Assembly: GCA_002381945.1 (NCBI GenBank)
Contig: DFXY01000024.1
Location: 1 to 62,119 of the forward strand
DNA: 62,119 nucleotides
Direction of reading: 5' to 3'
Source: Bacteriovoracaceae bacterium UBA4096
GTDB lineage: Bacteria; Bdellovibrionota; Bacteriovoracia; Bacteriovoracales; Bacteriovoracaceae
The translations under genes and the position numbers were made by a program. The notes under the pieces were generated by a model. It was not told the DNA's origin. It worked only from the letters and a program-made list of their open reading frames with translations, and made no database searches. Below, in pieces: positions 43,812-51,875 of this stretch (positions are counted from its first letter, which is position 1; each line of letters opens with the position of its first letter).

Positions 43812-46420
43812 TTAAGTGCCCCTTCCACTGCTTTGATGAGCTCCTCAACTTTAGCAGCATCACCGGAACCCTGAGCATTATCGGGTTTCCCACCACCACG
43901 ACCATTCACAATTGGCATCACTAGTTTCAGAATTTCTGAACAATTCACGGTTTTATTATTGCGAGAAGTTTTTAAGATGAAAGAAACTTTATCACCCAGG
44001 ATGGTAATGAGAAAGAGTACACCCTTAGGAGTTTTATCCACAAAAATGTCGCCAAGCTTTCTCATATTGTTAGGATCGCCGTCATTAACTTTAGCGATTG
44101 TCAGGGTTAATCCATCTTTAATATCGATCTTATTAGTAAAAAGATTTTGCGACTCAAACATTTGAATCTTGTCATTTAGAGTTTCAATCAGTCTGGCCTT
44201 CTCTTTAACTTCAGCATGTAAGGTCGAGAGTTTTTCAAGCACTCTTTCATCTTTAACGGCAAAACTCTTCTCAACTTCGCTCAAAATTTTAGAGCGATTA
44301 AGTAGATATTCGATAGCAGTTGTAGAAGTAATCGCTTCAATTCTTCTCACCCCGGAAGCCAGGGACGTTTCAATCAGAATTTTAAAGAGACCAATTTCAC
44401 TAGTGTTGGAAACATGGGTTCCGCCGCAGAGTTCGCAGGATACATCACCCATCGTAAGAACTCTGACCCGGTCGCCATACTTTTCACCAAAAAGTGCCAT
44501 GGCACCTTTTTTAGTCGCTTCATCTTTTGACATATGTGCGGCCTTAACGGGAAGAGAAGAAGCAACGGCTGAATTCACCAGTTCTTCAACCTGAGCTATC
44601 TCTTCTGGTTTTAAAGCTTCTGAGTGAGTGAAATCAAACCGTAAACGGTCAGGACCTACTGAAGATCCTGCCTGTTTGATATGATTTCCTAATACTTTAA
44701 TTAAGGCAGATTGAAGAAGGTGAGTTGCTGAATGGTTGCGCTTTGTAAGCTCACGCTCCTCATGATTAATCTTAAGCGTGTAAGCTTCGCCAACGGTTAA
44801 GGCATCTGCATCCGGGGAGACGTGGACATGCAAACCATCAACTGGCTTTTGCGTGTCAGAAATGCTGGCCAGTTTTCCTTCTTTAGAATGGATTTCACCT
44901 TTGTCACCTACTTGTCCACCACCTTCGCCGTAGAAAGGGGTTTTATCGAAGACCAGATAAAATTCTCCATCGATTTCTTCTTTGGCCAGAAGTTTTGCTT
45001 CTCCTACAACTTCATCAAAACCAATGAACTGAGTCTCACCGAATTTCTCTTTAATACTGTAGAAGACTTTTAAATTATCTTCCTGAACTTTGAACTTGGA
45101 ACCTTTCTTGGATTGTTCCTTCTGACGGGCCATGGCCTTGTCGAAACCTTCACTGTCGAGTTCGAGTTTTTTCTCCCGCAAAATAACTTCCGTTAAATCC
45201 AGAGGAAATCCAAATGTATCATAAAGTTTAAAAGCAACTTCACCCGAGAGTTTTTCACCAGGTTTAATCTTAGTCAGCTCTTCATTGATAAGGGCCAGGC
45301 CTGTATCGAGTGTCTTACGAAATTTTTCTTCTTCCAACTTTAAAAGCTTCTCGGCCAAAGCACCATTCTGAGCATTGTCAGGATATTCTTCGCCCAAGGA
45401 TTCGATCACGGCAGGAATGAGTTTATAAAAGCTAATATCTTTAAGTCCCAAAAGAGAGAGATGGCGTACGGCACGTCGGATAATCCGTCGGAGCACATAA
45501 CCTCTTCCATCATTGGAAGGAATGACGCCATCAGTGATCAACATAGTACAAGAGCGGATGTGATCAGCGACTACTCGAAAGGAAGATTTTTCATCTTCAG
45601 ACTGAGTCGTGTAGTAATTCTTTCCGGTAAGTTTTCCGATGGCCTTCATGATCGGCTCAAATATATCGGTATCGTAATTGTAATATTTGCCTTGAATCAC
45701 AGCTGTTACACGTTCCAGTCCAGCGCCCGTATCTACTGAAGGCTTAGGCAAAGACTTACGTTTTATCTCATTTCCTTCTTTGTATTTTTCATACTGCATG
45801 AAAACCAGATTCCAGATTTCAACATATCTTCCTTCATCATCAATTTCTTGATGACCTTCCGGTACACCGGTTGATCTTTCTGGTCCATGATCAAAAAAGA
45901 TTTCGGAGCAAGGACCACAAGGTCCTACGTCACCCATTTCCCAGAAATTGGATTTATCGCCAAGTTTATAAATACGTTCACGAGGAACACCCATGTCCCG
46001 GTGCCAGATTTCCAGGGCCTCATCATCGGAGTCATGAACTGTGATCAGAAGTTTATCTTTTGGAATTTTAAGTTCAACAGTTAGGAGTTCCCATGCAAAA
46101 CGAATAGCTTCCTTCTTGAAATAATCTCCAAATGAGAAGTTACCCAACATTTCAAAGAAAGTATGATGGCGGGCAGTGAAGCCTACATTTTCCAGATCGT
46201 TATGCTTACCGCCTGCGCGAACACATTTTTGGATGGTGACTGCCCGGCGATTGGACGGATTGGCCTTTCCGGTAAAAAAATCTTTGAACTGATTCATCCC
46301 GGCGTTGGCGAAAAGAAGAGTTGGATCATTATGAGGAACGAGGCTTGATGACTTATGTTTGTCATGGCCATTTTTGATAAAATAATTGGAAAAAGCATTA
46401 CGGATTTCTTGAGCGCGCAT
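43808..46420 (-). CDS. alaS: Alanyl-tRNA synthetase
   Basis: Charges tRNA-Ala and edits mischarged Ser/Gly. The 870 residues show the class II motifs FFEMLGNFSFGDYFK and GAGLERVTAV, the WEMGDVGPCGPCSEI insert, the editing-site zinc ligands in NHSATHLL and CELCGGTH, and the C-Ala domain with GGRGGGKPDNAQGSG. It has its own sigma-70 promoter. The length is normal. Confidence 0.96.
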   Translation of the reverse strand: MRAQEIRNAFSNYFIKNGHDKHKSSSLVPHNDPTLLFANAGMNQFKDFFTGKANPSNRRAVTIQKCVRAGGKHNDLENVGFTARHHTFFEMLGNFSFGDYFKKEAIRFAWELLTVELKIPKDKLLITVHDSDDEALEIWHRDMGVPRERIYKLGDKSNFWEMGDVGPCGPCSEIFFDHGPERSTGVPEGHQEIDDEGRYVEIWNLVFMQYEKYKEGNEIKRKSLPKPSVDTGAGLERVTAVIQGKYYNYDTDIFEPIMKAIGKLTGKNYYTTQSEDEKSSFRVVADHIRSCTMLITDGVIPSNDGRGYVLRRIIRRAVRHLSLLGLKDISFYKLIPAVIESLGEEYPDNAQNGALAEKLLKLEEEKFRKTLDTGLALINEELTKIKPGEKLSGEVAFKLYDTFGFPLDLTEVILREKKLELDSEGFDKAMARQKEQSKKGSKFKVQEDNLKVFYSIKEKFGETQFIGFDEVVGEAKLLAKEEIDGEFYLVFDKTPFYGEGGGQVGDKGEIHSKEGKLASISDTQKPVDGLHVHVSPDADALTVGEAYTLKINHEERELTKRNHSATHLLQSALIKVLGNHIKQAGSSVGPDRLRFDFTHSEALKPEEIAQVEELVNSAVASSLPVKAAHMSKDEATKKGAMALFGEKYGDRVRVLTMGDVSCELCGGTHVSNTSEIGLFKILIETSLASGVRRIEAITSTTAIEYLLNRSKILSEVEKSFAVKDERVLEKLSTLHAEVKEKARLIETLNDKIQMFESQNLFTNKIDIKDGLTLTIAKVNDGDPNNMRKLGDIFVDKTPKGVLFLITILGDKVSFILKTSRNNKTVNCSEILKLVMPIVNGRGGGKPDNAQGSGDAAKVEELIKAVEGALK

Positions 46421-46458
46421 AAAGTCCCTCTTGAGAGTTAAAAGTGCTCAAAAAGGGT

Positions 46459-46488
46459 ATCATAAATGCGCTGTGCAAGGGGAGTCAA
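46459..46488 (-). promoter_or_regulatory. Sigma-70 promoter of alaS
   Basis: On the minus strand TTGACT (46488-46483), an 18-base spacer and TATGAT (46464-46459) lie 38 bases before the alaS ATG. This is a good housekeeping match and gives a short leader. Confidence 0.72.
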
Positions 46489-46496
46489 AAAGTGGT

Positions 46497-47309
46497 CTAC
46501 ATCGCTTGGGCCTGATTAAAATCAAAACTTTGGGCCCGAATCGCTTCCTGTTGCATCTGTTGATCGTTTTCCAGCATGGACTCTGGGCTTACTTCCGCCT
46601 GAATTTGGTTTTCTCCGCCAAAGTCACCCACTGATACATTATTGTTTTCGGCCAGCATTTGCTCCGTTTCATATCTTTCATTTTCCGGACTCACACTTGA
46701 AAAACGAAGACGAGTACCTTCTAATGGGCCATTAGTTAAAGTCACCATATAAGAGTTTTGATCCACCTGATACATCATGCCTGAATAGAGCTCACCATCA
46801 AAATCATACTCAAAAACGTTACCAGTCATTTCTGAGAATGAAACCGAGACACCTTCACCGTTAGGCAAGGCCACATTCAAATCTTCAATCACACCGTTAT
46901 TAGTTGAGAGAGATCCATTAAATTGATTATTAGCTAAACCTTGTTGCCATTTTTTTGGATTAATCACTTCCACTAGTGAAAGTGTCAGCTCTTCCTGAAC
47001 AGCAGCTTGTGGAATGATATCGGCGCTTTCAACCGGAGCAGGAGCAGGCGCTGAAATTTTTTCAACCACCGCTGCCATTTTCTTTGAAACGATGGGAGAA
47101 GGAGCAAGCTTTTGCCAGGTAGTGGTAGCAGCAACTTCACGACCTTTAATAGTCACCCCATACATTTCATCTAAACGTTTGACGAATTTTACATTTGAAC
47201 CAGAAAGATGCGACTCAGAATTAATGACTACCGCATTGTAGGTTCCGGTCAGAACGAAGAGTCCTGCCACCATGAATGCAAAAGCTTTATTCTTGTTATT
47301 CCAGTTCAT
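46497..47309 (-). CDS. Membrane-anchored protein of unknown function
   Basis: The 270-residue protein has a transmembrane helix near residues 10-27 (AFMVAGLFVLTGTYNAVVI), a Pro/Ala-rich linker (about 80-105), a beta-rich domain (about 110-205: SLVEVINPKKWQQG, GEGVSVSFSEMTG, YSGMMYQVDQNSYMVTL) and a Gln/Asn/Glu-rich tail. I recognise no family. The start codon follows a strong hairpin whose 3' arm contains the ribosome site. Confidence 0.68.
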   Translation of the reverse strand: MNWNNKNKAFAFMVAGLFVLTGTYNAVVINSESHLSGSNVKFVKRLDEMYGVTIKGREVAATTTWQKLAPSPIVSKKMAAVVEKISAPAPAPVESADIIPQAAVQEELTLSLVEVINPKKWQQGLANNQFNGSLSTNNGVIEDLNVALPNGEGVSVSFSEMTGNVFEYDFDGELYSGMMYQVDQNSYMVTLTNGPLEGTRLRFSSVSPENERYETEQMLAENNNVSVGDFGGENQIQAEVSPESMLENDQQMQQEAIRAQSFDFNQAQAM

Positions 47310-47346
47310 AAAAATTCCCCTGTGCTTTTATAGAAGCAAGGGGAAT
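47309..47346 (-). terminator. Terminator-like hairpin immediately before a start codon
   Basis: In the minus direction ATTCCCC (47346-47340), TGCTT, a short loop, AAGCA and GGGGAAT (47320-47314) form a nearly continuous stem, followed by TTTTT and then the ATG at 47309. It looks like an intrinsic terminator for the upstream peptidase-like gene, yet the AGGGG in its 3' arm is the only ribosome site for the downstream gene. It could work as an attenuator. Confidence 0.7.
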
Positions 47347-47410
47347 GCCAAAATTGCGAAGGGTAAGTCACCGATTGAACGATGACTATTGTAGATATTC
47401 TTGGCGGTGT

Positions 47411-48208
47411 CTAATTCTTAGACAGTTTTAGCGAGTTACAATTGCCCTGGATAGTACTTGCGATTCGCTCCATCTCTTTAGTTTCTTCCAGATAAGGTGT
47501 GAAGTCCCCATAATACTCATGGTTAAAACGAGTATCTCCAACTTCATAACGGTAAAACATAGTCATTCTTGGATAGTTACTGTCGATTACTTCCAGAAGA
47601 TAACCATTTCTTTCTTTTTTCATATTTACCACCAACCAGGCATGGGCGGTAATACCCTTAATCTGCAGTTTTTGATAAGCGATATTTCCTTTGATTTCTA
47701 CATCCGTATAAAGTTCATCCATCAGATTTTTCATTTTATCAGCGGTGACAACAGCTTTGCCTCTGAGTCCTCTTACCCAAGCGAATTTTGCTCCATCAGT
47801 TCTCTGCCAAGCTTCAAGTTCATCTTGAATCATGACCTGGAAATCAAGGGAGAAATCTCGTAAGTTCTCATAACCTGGAATTATCACAATTTCGCGACCC
47901 GCCCTTAATTTTTTAATTATCAGGGAAGCTTCATTTTCACTTGGCCGGTTGGCCCGAGGTTTAAAAATGGTTAGGTATAAAGAATTTCTTTGAAATCGGG
48001 AATGCCACCAGCAGACTCCACCATTGCCGATACCACCAAAATTCCTAAAGGCCATGAGGTTATCTGGATCCTTCGTCAGAGTTTTTACATATTCATTATC
48101 TTTTCTATCACTACAAAATTGGTTCATGCTGAAAGATGGTTTGGTTGCAAAACTTGAAAAAGAAGCCGTGAGAATAAGAAAAGCGACGATTTTAAATTTA
48201 AAATTCAT
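47411..48208 (-). CDS. Secreted putative cysteine peptidase
   Basis: I do not know the family. The 265-residue protein has a signal peptide (about 20 residues, ending SFAT). Three spaced motifs suggest a papain-like fold: GNGGVCWWHS with Cys66 at a helix start, ITAHAWLVV with His189, and LEVIDSNYP with Asp209 or Asn211. The order Cys-His-Asp/Asn and the hydrophobic strand after His fit C39/transglutaminase-like enzymes. The ribosome site GGAG lies 9 bases before the ATG. The assignment is motif-based and unproved. Confidence 0.62.
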   Translation of the reverse strand: MNFKFKIVAFLILTASFSSFATKPSFSMNQFCSDRKDNEYVKTLTKDPDNLMAFRNFGGIGNGGVCWWHSRFQRNSLYLTIFKPRANRPSENEASLIIKKLRAGREIVIIPGYENLRDFSLDFQVMIQDELEAWQRTDGAKFAWVRGLRGKAVVTADKMKNLMDELYTDVEIKGNIAYQKLQIKGITAHAWLVVNMKKERNGYLLEVIDSNYPRMTMFYRYEVGDTRFNHEYYGDFTPYLEETKEMERIASTIQGNCNSLKLSKN

Positions 48209-48300
48209 GAAGCAACTCCAGATACTGTTTAATACAGTTCATGGTAATTAGCTTTCGGATCTAATGGGGGATCAGTTGTAAAAACTACCTGTGGTGTTAA

Positions 48301-48786
48301 TTAATAGTCACTATTGTTAGAATTCAAATACTTATTAAGAGAATTTTTGGCGTCACTATAGTCGTGACCTTTTGAGATGAGAAATCTTAAGACCTTTTCT
48401 CGCAGTTTTTGTTTCTCGGCAGGGTCTGTCGGTATTTCTTTTGAACGGAGCTTTTTAGCTACCAGTTTTTCGATACTGTCTTCATCGTTAAAGCCCAACT
48501 CTTGTCCTACTAGTTGAAACTCTTCGCTCGAAAAGCTCAAGCGCTCTTGAGCACCACGTTTACGGATTTTGTCTTCGGACTCACCTTTCATCATCCATTT
48601 ACGAATGAAAAGGCGTCTGTAATTTTCTTCCTTTAAAAGTCCATTCGCCTTTAAGACCTCAAGAACTTCATCCACTTCATGAGGAAGATTATCTTTTTTT
48701 GAACATAATTTTGTCCGGAGTTTGAACTCGGAATAATCCTGACGGGCAAGTAAGTGAATGGAGTAGTTGTAGATTCGCTTGTTCAT
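48301..48786 (-). CDS. recX: RecA regulator RecX
   Basis: RecX modulates RecA filaments. The 161-residue protein is helical with three-helix repeats: YSIHLLARQDYSEFKLRTKL, NYRRLFIRKWMMKG, and KVLRFLISKGHDYSDAKNSL, all in RecX positions. It lies just downstream of recA, the usual order. No Shine-Dalgarno is visible; the start lies 10 bases after the recA terminator, so expression probably depends on read-through, as known for E. coli recX. Confidence 0.88.
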   Translation of the reverse strand: MNKRIYNYSIHLLARQDYSEFKLRTKLCSKKDNLPHEVDEVLEVLKANGLLKEENYRRLFIRKWMMKGESEDKIRKRGAQERLSFSSEEFQLVGQELGFNDEDSIEKLVAKKLRSKEIPTDPAEKQKLREKVLRFLISKGHDYSDAKNSLNKYLNSNNSDY

Positions 48787-48796
48787 GCAGAATAGA

Positions 48797-48820
48797 AAAA
48801 GGCCACCGAAGTGGCCTTTT
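48797..48820 (-). terminator. Terminator between recA and recX
   Basis: In the minus direction AAAAGGCCAC-TTCG-GTGGCCTTTT (48820-48797) forms a perfect 10-bp stem with a TTCG tetraloop and a T-run. It lies 5 bases after recA and 10 bases before recX. Confidence 0.88.
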
Positions 48821-48825
48821 CTTTT

Positions 48826-49932
48826 TTATTGAACTTTGGCTTTCGCTTTAGTTGCAGTTTTTTCTTCTTTGATTTCACCTGTGGCCATATCCACATTGGC
48901 AATCTCGGTGGTTTTAGTAATACCGTGCTTGGCCAGAACTTTGGCACGAATTTCGGTCATCAGTTCCGGGTTGTTTCTTAAATTCTCTTTTGAAGCTTCA
49001 CGGCCTTGGCCAAGCTTAGCATTGTTATAAGAATACCAAGCCCCAGCTTTTTCTACGATGCCTTCATTAGCAGCGACATCGAGAAGATCACCTTCTTTAG
49101 AGATACCTGCACCGTACATGATATCAAATTCAACTTCACGGAAAGGAGGAGCAACTTTGTTTTTAACGACTTTAACTCTGGTACGGTTACCAGTAACTTC
49201 TTCACCATCTTTAATTGCGCCAATACGACGGATATCCATACGAACTGAAGCGTAGAATTTTAGAGCGTTACCACCAGTTGTTGTTTCAGGGTTACCGAAC
49301 ATCACACCAATTTTCATACGAAGCTGGTTAATGAAAATAACAGTACAGTTTGAACGAGAAATTGAACCTGTTAATTTACGAAGGGCCTGAGACATAAGTC
49401 TTGCTTGAAGACCCATGTGTGAATCACCCATATCGCCTTCAAGTTCGGCCTTAGGAGTTAGCGCCGCAACTGAATCGACAATTAAAAGATTTACAGCGCC
49501 TGAGCGAACAAGCATATCTGTGATCTCTAGTGCCTGCTCACCAGAATCTGGTTGAGAGATAAGAGTATTAGGAATATCTACGCCAAGCTTAGCTGCATAA
49601 ACAGTATCGAGTGCATGTTCAGCATCGATGAAAGCAACGGTTCCACCAGCTTTTTGGCACTCAGCTGCAATGTGAAGCGTAAGAGTTGTTTTACCAGAAG
49701 ATTCAGGACCGTAGATTTCAATGATACGACCTTGAGGAATTCCACCTACGCCGAGGGCAAGGTCAATACCTAATGACCCAGTTGAGATTGCCGGAATTTT
49801 TTCAGCAGCTTCAGTTGAATCGAGGCGCATAATTGCCCCTTTACCGAATTGCTTTTCAATTGTTGAAAGGGCCAGATCTAGCGCTTTCTTTTTGTTCGCA
49901 GCATCTGTTGTGTTAGCGTGATTTAAAGACAT
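48826..49932 (-). CDS. recA: Recombinase RecA
   Basis: Strand-exchange protein and SOS co-protease. It has IEKQFGKGAIMRL at the N-terminus, Walker A GPESSGKTT near residue 70, NLLIVDSVAALTPKAE as Walker B, the DNA loop region GDSHMGLQARLMSQALRKL and FINQLRMKIGVMFGNPETT. The length of 368 includes a Lys/Glu-rich tail. AAGGAG precedes the ATG. A terminator separates it from recX. Confidence 0.97.
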   Translation of the reverse strand: MSLNHANTTDAANKKKALDLALSTIEKQFGKGAIMRLDSTEAAEKIPAISTGSLGIDLALGVGGIPQGRIIEIYGPESSGKTTLTLHIAAECQKAGGTVAFIDAEHALDTVYAAKLGVDIPNTLISQPDSGEQALEITDMLVRSGAVNLLIVDSVAALTPKAELEGDMGDSHMGLQARLMSQALRKLTGSISRSNCTVIFINQLRMKIGVMFGNPETTTGGNALKFYASVRMDIRRIGAIKDGEEVTGNRTRVKVVKNKVAPPFREVEFDIMYGAGISKEGDLLDVAANEGIVEKAGAWYSYNNAKLGQGREASKENLRNNPELMTEIRAKVLAKHGITKTTEIANVDMATGEIKEEKTATKAKAKVQ

Positions 49933-50033
49933 GAGGTTCTCCTTCTCTCTTACAAAAATACGTTTATGAAGGTGCGTGTTATATAATCAAGCTAACATCG
50001 CCCTTCGTTTTCGACAATGGCTATTATGCAATT

Positions 50034-50053
50034 TTTACGGAAAATTTACGGAA
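50034..50053 (-). repeat. Tandem TTTACGGAA repeats upstream of recA
   Basis: TTTACGGAA occurs at 50034-50042 and again at 50045-50053, one helical turn apart, in the gap between pgpA and recA. They lie about 100 bases before the recA ATG and upstream of an AT-rich TATATAA stretch (49979-49985) that could be the -10 region. Two in-phase copies suggest a DNA-binding protein site. Confidence 0.45.
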
Positions 50054-50093
50054 GGCTAAGGATTTGAAATATTTAGCTAGTTAACGCCGAGAA

Positions 50094-50573
50094 TTAAAAA
50101 AAATTCGTCATTAATAAGGTAAAAATTCCTGCATATACACCACTTACAACATCATCAGTGATGGTTCCAACACCATGATGCAAACGATCAAAGTATGAAG
50201 CAGGCCAGATTTTAACAATATCAAAAAAGCGGAATGAAGCAAAAACCAAGAAGAGTGTAGGGAAGTCAATTGTACTGACAAAACTCCAAGTGATGAGCAT
50301 ACCAATCACCTCATCAATCACAATCCATTGAGGATCATGTAGTTGGTATTTTTTTTGGACATGTTCTGTGACCAGGACTGAAGCTACGAAGAGGGCAATA
50401 ATTAATGTAATTAAACTATAAGTATTTATTTGCAAGTGGTGCAGCAAGTAAATTAGCGGAAGTGTTGCAAGGCTTCCAACCGTCCCAGGAGCTTTAGGAA
50501 ATTTTCCGGTGAAAAACCAGGATAAGAAGAGGACAGTTAGAAGGGAAGGGGCCTGTATTTTTTGCTCTTTCAT
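50094..50573 (-). CDS. pgpA: Phosphatidylglycerophosphatase A
   Basis: Dephosphorylates phosphatidylglycerophosphate to phosphatidylglycerol in the inner membrane. It has FPKAPGTVGSLATLPL near residue 25, DPQWIVIDEVIGMLITW near 80 and DIVKIWPASYFDRLHHGVG near 115, all family motifs, plus four membrane segments. ATG 50573 gives 159 residues, the usual size; longer frames would overlap the divergent gene. The start is uncertain because no clear ribosome site is close. Confidence 0.87.
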   Translation of the reverse strand: MKEQKIQAPSLLTVLFLSWFFTGKFPKAPGTVGSLATLPLIYLLHHLQINTYSLITLIIALFVASVLVTEHVQKKYQLHDPQWIVIDEVIGMLITWSFVSTIDFPTLFLVFASFRFFDIVKIWPASYFDRLHHGVGTITDDVVSGVYAGIFTLLMTNFF

Positions 50574-50633
50574 AAGATTTACGTTAGTTTTCCTTTTTAA
50601 AACTCTAAACGTGATTTGAGAGATTGGCAAAAT

Positions 50634-51875
50634 ATGGCGCAACGTCCGAGCTACCTCGCTGATTATGGATTTAACTGGGAAACATTTGATGTCGTCTGCA
50701 GTGGTAAATCCTCCTTAGATGCAACTAACTACCTGACTGAGCTCTCCGACAAAGATCAGGTCGCTGAATTTTTGTATGGTTATGGGTTTGATATTTCCGA
50801 TCCTGTTGAAAGTGCCGAACTCTTTGGAATTTTCCAGGAGGCCATGCAGTTCATTAAGAGATATTTCTTAATTGAGGGCAACCCCGAAGGCCTCGATATG
50901 CGAGTGCCTAATTATCTCTACTCCATCACTAATATTTCGGAATTATTTTTAGCTGCCACCGGTTATTCATCAGTTAAGTTAAAAACTGACGAACAACTTT
51001 GGGCCGGAGTAGTGCTGAAAGTGATGCATACTCTTTTGCACACGGATAAAGATCTCCGATACCGCTATTTCTCAACCATCCAGCAACAGATTTTCGACCG
51101 TTTTTACAAATTTATTCACCGAGATGAAGAAAACCGTTTGTTCCTTAAAAATGATTCAGGGACTTCTATTCCTTTATATGATTTCCAGACTAAGGCGAAG
51201 AAAACCCGCGACTCAATTGTCATTAAACTATTGCATAAGCAGGAGAATGTGGCCGAAGAGCTCTTCGACCGAATTGGCGTAAGGATCATCACTTACAATA
51301 AACTGGATGCTCTGCGAGTGATTAAATTTCTTCATCGCAATCACGTCACTATCATAAATAACATCAAGCCAAGCCGCTCTCAGAATTCATTGGTTGATTT
51401 AAAGATGCTTAGAACCCGAATTTTTTCTCTTTATAAGGAATCAATTCGCAATGACATGCCAGAGGATGTTTTCTATCAGCGACTTAATGCCCTGATTGAA
51501 GATTGTTCTCCCATTAAAAAGAGTCATGATAACCGCCATACTTCAGAAGAGTATCGGGCGATTCATTTTACCGGCCGACAATTAATTAAGTACCGGAACC
51601 CGTTTATGGCTTCTTTTAACGAAGTCAGAAAGCAGGCCTTAAAAGATAGAGAAGATCCATTATCCCAGTCACTCTTGCAGCTTGATACATCGCCTATATC
51701 CCGTGATGTGCGTTTCTTTTATCCGTTTGAAGTCCAGCTGACTGATTATGAAAGCCACTTGAAGAATACTCAGGGTGAGGCTTCTCATGATGAGTATAAA
51801 AAGGCCCAACTTAAATCGGCGATGAAAAGAATCTTTCGACCGATCATTGAACTGAATAATATTAAATTCGATTAA
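50634..51875 (+). CDS. RelA/SpoT-synthetase-like protein of unknown function
   Basis: I do not know this 413-residue protein by name. Its second half follows the order of the RSH nucleotide-synthetase domain: a basic K/R stretch TKAKKTRDSIVIKLL (about 186-200, like the ATP-binding RxKxxxS), LFDRIGVRIIT (about 210, like DxxGxRI), EYRAIHFT (about 306, like GYxSLH), FEVQLTD (about 367, like the catalytic Glu in VEVQIRT) and GEASHDEYKKAQ (about 380, like AExxHxxYK). No HD hydrolase, TGS or ACT domain is visible. It could make (p)ppGpp or another modified nucleotide. ATG 50634 is preferred to TTG 50616. Confidence 0.7.
   Translation: MAQRPSYLADYGFNWETFDVVCSGKSSLDATNYLTELSDKDQVAEFLYGYGFDISDPVESAELFGIFQEAMQFIKRYFLIEGNPEGLDMRVPNYLYSITNISELFLAATGYSSVKLKTDEQLWAGVVLKVMHTLLHTDKDLRYRYFSTIQQQIFDRFYKFIHRDEENRLFLKNDSGTSIPLYDFQTKAKKTRDSIVIKLLHKQENVAEELFDRIGVRIITYNKLDALRVIKFLHRNHVTIINNIKPSRSQNSLVDLKMLRTRIFSLYKESIRNDMPEDVFYQRLNALIEDCSPIKKSHDNRHTSEEYRAIHFTGRQLIKYRNPFMASFNEVRKQALKDREDPLSQSLLQLDTSPISRDVRFFYPFEVQLTDYESHLKNTQGEASHDEYKKAQLKSAMKRIFRPIIELNNIKFD

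Noticed and set aside
44169..44594. 141-codon plus-strand open frame
   Set aside because: It lies antisense within alaS and shows no independent signals; a shadow of the real gene.
46431..46634. 67-codon plus-strand open frame
   Set aside because: It spans the alaS promoter and the antisense of the neighbouring gene, without a ribosome site.
49940..50060. LexA box at recA
   Set aside because: No CTGT-N8-ACAG, GAAC-N4-GTTC or TTAC-N3-GTAA site is present; only the direct repeats were kept.
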